Assembly: GCF_033568475.1 (NCBI RefSeq)
Contig: NC_133122.1
Span: forward strand, 188,034,449 to 188,098,448
DNA: 64,000 bases
Direction: 5' to 3'
Origin: Henckelia pumila
Lineage: Eukaryota; Streptophyta; Magnoliopsida; Lamiales; Gesneriaceae
The translations under genes and the position numbers were made by a program. How positions within the stretch are numbered: the stretch's first letter is position 1; each line of letters opens with the position of its first letter. A model generated the notes under the pieces. The model searched no databases, was not told the DNA's origin, and was given only the letters and a program-made list of their open reading frames with translations. Shown in pieces: positions 58,664 through 64,000 of this stretch.

Positions 58664-59718
58664 TCAGATGGAGTTCGGAAGCTCCAAATAAAGGAGTCAA
58701 TGCCTCATTTCAACTCGCCCCTCTCCTCTCTTCTCTCTCCTTTCTTAGCCTTTCTAGTCAGATTTAGGGAGTTCTAGGCATCCTATTGGGAATCCGAAAG
58801 TAGTGGAGCGATCTCGACGTCGTAGCGGAGCTGGACCTAAGTTTTGAGGCAAGCGACAACAACGGGCTGACGACGGACGCAGGTATAGCTTTTGATTCCT
58901 AAAAATATTTAGAAATATGCAATAGCTTAGTTAAGGCTTTTGGAGTAATACAATGATATTAGTATCCTTTCGCTGTGTAGTGCGAACTATAGGCGTGGAC
59001 TTAAAGCTGGTAGAACTTGCCTAGTAGTGAGGTACGAAAGTACTGTTCGAGATATCCTGACTGAGTATGCATGTATTATGTGCTTGCATGATTTTATGTG
59101 CATATCTTATGACATGGTTGTATGTTGCATGCATATTACACATCGAGCTATATCCTCGGAATATTATAGGGTCTTACCCTATCCTGTTAGTGGATGGACT
59201 TCCATCGATTTGGGTCCAGAGTATCCACTGGTATTTGGTATGGGAGCCATCTCCTGAAGTGACGGCACAGAGTGCTACATACCAGGGCCCGGTCAGTCTT
59301 TGTTATTTGATCCTTGGCCTCTAGTTTCAGTAGGTGGTACACTTGCATTCATGCATCTATATAATACGGTATACTCATACTCTCGTGCTGAGCATTTTAT
59401 GCTCATGTCTCGTACTTTGTGCATCTGGACACCCTATTCCATGAGGTAGGTTTGCGATTGGATGAGGCGGGTGGATCCAGGAGAGACTAGGCAGTGGATG
59501 GCTAGCTGGGATTATGCCTTGGTCCTTATTTTCTGATGTATTTGGGCTAATACATTATTCGATTTGGTTGTATAAATACTTTGGGTATTTACAGATTCCT
59601 TTCCTTGGGATCGTATACGTTTTATTGCTTTCCCAGTTTATTCTGGTTTACTTTTTTAATTAAGTTAATTGCATGCTTAAGTTCTGCTTAGTAGGTAATC
59701 TCGGTAAGGGTCACTACA
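58664..59718 (+). repeat. Family X LTR, plus orientation, 5'-truncated
   Basis: Starts mid-U3 at a 'GGAGTTCGGAAGCTCC' word and ends GGTCACTACA. The order matches the reverse complement of 8617-9700: CT-rich leader, 'GGAGC...CGTAGCGGAG', 'CTGACGACGGACG.AGGTATA', a palindrome TGAGCATTTTATGCTCA (59390-59406), and 'GGTAATCTCGGTAAGGGTC'. No primer site follows. Confidence 0.7.
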
Positions 59719-60389
59719 TTCAGTCTGTATTTACATACTTTTACTAGAAAGGTAGAGGCAACAAGATATCTACAATCCAAGCCCACAGGACATAATCGAA
59801 AGTATGATATTACCATCTTCCCAACTTCTAGGATTTATAAAACTTTTATCTTATCCTAGAAACTACTAATGATTCAAGGTTATACCTCCGTCATAATATT
59901 GATGTTGAAGGCTTCGTGGCTCGAGCCTTGCTTTGAATTTAATTCTAGAAACACCTCGTTAATTTTCTGTACTCGATAATATGGCTAGAAAATCCTAGAA
60001 ATCAAGCTATATAGAGGAAAGATGAGGAAATGATAAATGTCGAAATTAAAATTTCCATGCATATTTATAGATGGAGTTCGGAAGCTCCAAATACAACTTT
60101 GGAAGGTCCGAATGCTGCATGCCTTGAGGTGTTGTCATCATAACTTCATTGGACGTGTGGCTTCGGTGGTCCGATTTAGGGTTCAGTATATCCAAACTCT
60201 TCGGGGGCTCTGATATATTCTTTTGAAGGTTCGAACTATCCACGTATCAAACTCTCTTTGACACATAAACTCAATCGCTAATTTTAAAGCTTCGAACCAA
60301 GTTTGACTTTTCGAACTAACCGATGGCTCCTAACTGTACGTTCTTCAGTGATTCCGATCCTGTTGATATGTAATTACTCTAATTTATTT
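59719..60389 (-). repeat. Family X LTR fragment, right part, minus orientation
   Basis: Parallels 9360-9960 (ATCCAAGCCCA; GGTTATACCTCCGTC; TATTTATAGATGGAG; GGAAGCTCC words). With 53985-54253 it forms one LTR, lacking about 290 bases at the breakpoints. Confidence 0.6.
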
Positions 60390-60975
60390 GTAACGTCTCA
60401 ATTTTTATTGGAGCGTTACTCAACATACATACTTAAAAGATATAAAAATTTGTGGAAGATTAGAAAAAAAAATTTTGCGGAAACATCAACTTCTTTATTA
60501 AATAAGCGTAATAATAGTGCATAAAATAATGGAAGATAAAATTTAAAAAACTTTGCCGAAAATGGCCATCAAAAGAAATAATAAACTTGTTCTCCTCTCA
60601 TCAACTTAAAATTGTTTGGACAAATTTCATTCTAAAACTTTTGCACTCATGCATTGCCCGCTGAACCGACCCCTGCCTCCTCTTCATGTCCACCCATAGT
60701 CATCAATGAATGCATCAACATCATCATTACCTTTATCATTCAAGTATAGTGAGTCTAAAGACTCAGCAAGGAAAATTCATAGTAAAAAGGTTTTTCTTTT
60801 GTAAACTTAAAAGAGAGAAAATATTATCATAAAACTTTCTTGCTAAACTTAACATGAATGCAACATAATGAAATCATAACATAAACATTTAGGGGTGATG
60901 AAGTATGGGAATTATGGTAACCGTCATAAAGAGTCATTCATAGGTTCCTGTTGTACAACAAGCATGTGGCATTAC
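60390..60975 (-). repeat. Fragment of another gypsy LTR, minus orientation
   Basis: Begins TGTAACGTCTCAATTTT. Contains AGTGAGTCTAAAGACTCAGCAAG (longest run shortened here to its palindrome, about 60757-60773), as in family Y but otherwise diverged. Right end not placed. Confidence 0.45.
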
Positions 60976-60999
60976 GTCCATAACTTTCATTTTAATGTT

Positions 61000-61310
61000 T
61001 TAAGCTTGCATATTTAAATGATTTTAATTGTTTAGTTTATTCATTTAAATGATTTTAACTGTTTAGCTTGTTTATTTAAATAATTTTGATTTTCCAAGTT
61101 ATTTATGTTATTTTAAATAACTTAAGTTAGCGGTTAGTTATTTTAAATTATTTTAAATGTCTAGCTCATTTATTTTAAATGCTTTTAACTGTTCAAGTTG
61201 TTTTAAAGGTTTTTTTTCCGTTTGTGTATTTATTTAAATTACTTTTAAAAGTTCGTCTAGTTTGTTTAAATTATTTTAATCGCTTTGTTTAATATTTAAA
61301 AATCTTATTT
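61000..61310. repeat. Imperfect tandem repeat, roughly 40-50 bp units
   Basis: Several copies of a unit like 'TTTATTTAAATGATTTTAACTGTTTAG' with drifting spacing. AT-rich, no coding; probably U3 of the family Y LTR copy to its right. Confidence 0.5.
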
Positions 61311-61419
61311 ATCGCTGCGACATCAAATTATTTAAAGTGTTGATTTTAATTCCTAAGTTAGTACTTAAATTCCTTCAGATGTTATTTGTTTAATTATTAA
61401 GTTAATTATTCTTGAGATT

Positions 61420-62534
61420 CTTGAGTTCAGTGACTTCCAGTTCCGGTATACGGCGATGGTGGATTTCGGCGGTAAATTCCAAGATTTTATTTCAAGAATT
61501 ATAAGTTGAGAGAAATGAGTAAATTAAATGAAAGTTTGATTTTAGAAGTTTCCGGGTGTCAAAAGTCACTTTTAACGCATTTTTGAGCTTATTCTTTAAC
61601 TTTTTTAAAATTTAGAATTTTCTTAAACCCGAACTAGTAGAACCCAATTTAATGCTTTAATTTGGGATTTTTAAACTTAGGCAATTTATGGGTGCAAGTT
61701 GTTGAGGCAAAAGTTGTAACAATTAAAGTAGCACTTTTATTAGTAGAAGAAGCACTTTTAAATCTTGCCCACACACCTGCTTTTGCATACTTACACCTAT
61801 ATACACACACACATATACACTTAAAACATATTTTACAACACATTTAATAAATGAAACCCAAATCCCCAACCCTAGCCCCAAACGTGCGTCTCTCTCCCCA
61901 TTTCTCAAGCCAGCGGCCGCTCCCCCTCCCTTGCGTTCCAGCCGCCGCCCTCCTCCACCGCCACCTTCATCGGGAAGTCACTGTGGGAAGGTCATCTAGC
62001 TGCTGGTCGAAATTCAGCCTTCCCATCCCCTTGTTGGTTCGGTTTTGTGAGGTGTAAGCCAAGGCAATTTTAGGCATTTATTAGGCATTCAAGCTAGCTA
62101 CTTATTTTTTTGTGCTAAAATTCTTGTTATATTTTGAAAAGTTCATGGTTTTGTCAATTATGGATTTGGTTTTAAGTTATTTTCAGCAAGGTAATATGTG
62201 AAATTTTTGAAATATGTATATGCATGAAGTTTAAAGAGTTGTATGGTAAATTGTGATATAAGACATGAGGGATTTTGATGCATATTGATTCATTCAAAAA
62301 TTTTAGAAGTGTGAATGCCCTAAATTCAAAATTTATAGGGCATAGAGTTGGATTATTGAAGTAGAGGTGAAGTAGAGTGATGGATGCATTGTGTAAGGGC
62401 TACTGAATTCTGGGCAGGGGAGTCACCATTTCCGGTCTGGTCGTGTCTTGGGCTAGTCCTAGGTCAAGATTAAAAGGTTGTGGTCACGTCGGTATAAATT
62501 GGGCTCGATTCGGTTAAGATTTAGATAGGTTAAG
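61420..62534 (+). repeat. Family Y LTR, 5' part, plus orientation
   Basis: Parallels 32266-33560: GGCGATGGTGGATTTCGGCG, GTTTCCGGGTGTCAAAA, AACCCGAACTAGTAGAACCC, the 'ACACACATATACAC' run, and GTCGGTATAAATTGGGCTCG. Interrupted at 62534 by an LTR end in the opposite direction. Confidence 0.75.
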
Positions 62535-63352
62535 TGAAACGACCCTAACCTCTAAACTTAAAAAAATAATAAAAGAAAATGCGGATTTTAAAAAAAATTT
62601 GCCATGACTTGTTTGTAAATAAGTAAAACCTCCCTGTCACAGACAGCAATTTTAACCAAAAGCAATAAATGCGGTAATCATAACTACTGCGATAATCATA
62701 AGTACGAAAAGGAAAGGCAACCACTACCCGGTTGCCAAAATAGAAATAATATGTTTAACAAATAAAACTTAAGCACAGGGAAAACACATCCTGGCTATTA
62801 CCAAAAGTACATAAATTTAAACTCTTTATTACAATCATAAACTAAAGCGGAAACATATCAGCGACGGTCTTAGGGCCTCGCACCACTGGCGACCTCAACC
62901 TCGAGGAGCCTGCCCCTCGGTCTCAATAAACTGCTCCTCACCTGGCAAACAAACAAGCATAGTGAGTCTAATGACCCAGCAAGTATAAACAGTGATATAA
63001 CAAGAGTTTTAAAATACTCCTAGCAATACTCAAACTACAATACATAATATACTTTGAAACTTAAACTGTAAACGTGCGTAAAACAAGGGAAATGGGGCAA
63101 CATGCAAGTATGAACTCACACCAACTCACGCCATGAAACTTATGAACTTTCTTGACTTAACTGAAATGCATGCATAACATAAAACTGAATAAATTGAGAC
63201 GAGTCAACTGATACTTGAAACTTTAACTTTTTCTTTTACTTTAGAACTTAGATCCTCGAATTGTGACTCAAGTTTCGATCATGATCATGGCTGCAGTGCA
63301 CTATGCCAGCAAGACGCCGAGATTTCTCCCGACGCGATTTGCCCCTTTAATT
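62535..63352 (-). repeat. Family Y LTR, 3' part, minus orientation
   Basis: Starts exactly with the LTR tip (TGAAACGACCCTAACCTCT) and parallels the reverse complement of 34240-35034. It includes AGTGAGTCTAATGACCCAGC and the CGCCGAGATTTCTCC unit, then breaks off at about 63352. Confidence 0.8.
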
Positions 63353-64000
63353 TCCTTTTTGGACAGCACCTTCCAAGGACTGACTACTGACTTCGGGAAG
63401 CTAAAGCAGATAGAAGAAGGCTTGGTTGGTCTTTGATAAGTTCTTTCCCTTCCGGAAAGGCACATCCATTGTCGGGAAAAGGCTTGGAGCTTAAGCAGGA
63501 CCTGTGAGGGGGCGGCAACTACAACTTTGAACCCTTCTTTCTATTATAGAATTCCCCAGGGACTGATTGAGAGCTGGTTCTTAAAGAAGGCATGTCCTAG
63601 GAAGGAGGTCAGGTCTAGCAGGCAGAAAGGCATTGAGAGCTCCCTCAGCAACTACTAGTTCAACACCAGACTAAACGGTTGGAAGTAAGGCATCAGGTGG
63701 TAGACGGAGAGAACTAATAGACCTTTGACTCATTTACTCACGGGAACTACTAGAGCTATAAAGTATCAGTCTCACGATCCGATCCGTCAATAGCCTGGAA
63801 CAAGGTAAGACAAGGCAACTAGAGCTCCTTCTGAGGGATTTGGACTGATTACTTAGACTACTAGGTCTGGGCCGGACCTTTGCCTTTGACTCTCAGCAAC
63901 AACAATTACGTCTTTAACGGACGAGTCTTATAGGTCTCCCTCTTCAACTATTTGAATATAGTCCTGGTCACCTTCTTAGGACGATGTAGAAGTACTAGCT
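63353..64000. other. Probable nuclear copy of mitochondrial DNA (NUMT)
   Basis: Composition changes sharply to about even base use with no AT runs. Many words such as AAGAAGGC, TTTCCCTTCCGGAAAGG, TAGTTCAACACC and CTAGAGCTCC give the texture of plant mitochondrial intergenic DNA. No ORF, LTR or MITE structure is seen, and it continues past the window edge. This is a judgement from sequence style, not an alignment. Confidence 0.45.

Overview
The window is nuclear DNA of a flowering plant, almost certainly a eudicot. The evidence is AT-rich intergenic sequence, GT-AG introns, a LOB-domain transcription factor, plant-type Ty1/copia and Ty3/gypsy retrotransposons with tRNA-Met or tRNA-Asp primer sites, hAT-type MITEs and a CACTA transposon. 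A MITE of the 'GTGAGAC...GTCTCAC' type hints at Lamiales, but that rests on memory only. One host gene looks intact: a class II LBD gene at 48300-49009. Nearly everything else is mobile DNA.

Region by region. 1-4141: 3' part of a Tat/Athila-like gypsy element, holding the end of pol, a broken Cys-rich ORF that recalls plant-virus nucleic-acid-binding proteins, a polypurine tract and a 1.9 kb 3' LTR. 4142-5973: remnant of a second gypsy element and its LTR. 6171-6476: an unrecognised small ORF. 7510-10038: a minus-strand gypsy gag with its 5' LTR (called family X here).

10377-46147: one CACTA transposon, recognised by long near-identical terminal inverted repeats about 36 kb apart. Its own DNA is only about 8 kb. 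It carries intron-containing fragments of host genes (LRR receptor kinase, importin-5, alpha/beta hydrolase, one unknown) and no recognisable transposase. It was expanded by nested insertions. A Tork-like copia element (17664-31311, TSD GTTTA) contains a gypsy element (21786-28665, TSD CCTTA) and a solo LTR (19697-21068, TSD AACTC). A long-LTR gypsy element (32113-45960, TSD TCCTT, family Y) contains a non-autonomous LARD (39814-45651, TSD AAGAC). The target duplications match exactly, so the insertion order can be read.

46148-53984: an LTR-like repeat, a hAT-type MITE, the LBD gene, two more MITEs and AT-rich intergenic DNA. 53985-60389: a family X LTR split by a copia element that is nearly intact (one in-frame stop, one frameshift) but has lost its 3' end. 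60390-63352: fragments of further LTRs, including two family Y LTR pieces in opposite orientation. 63353-64000: a block of different composition that reads like plant mitochondrial intergenic DNA, probably a nuclear mitochondrial insertion.

The least expected items are the viral-NABP-like ORF beside the first gypsy pol, a well-formed 233-nt intron between gag and protease of the family Y gypsy element, gene capture by the CACTA element, and a palindrome at the same place in diverged LTR families whose two arms change together.
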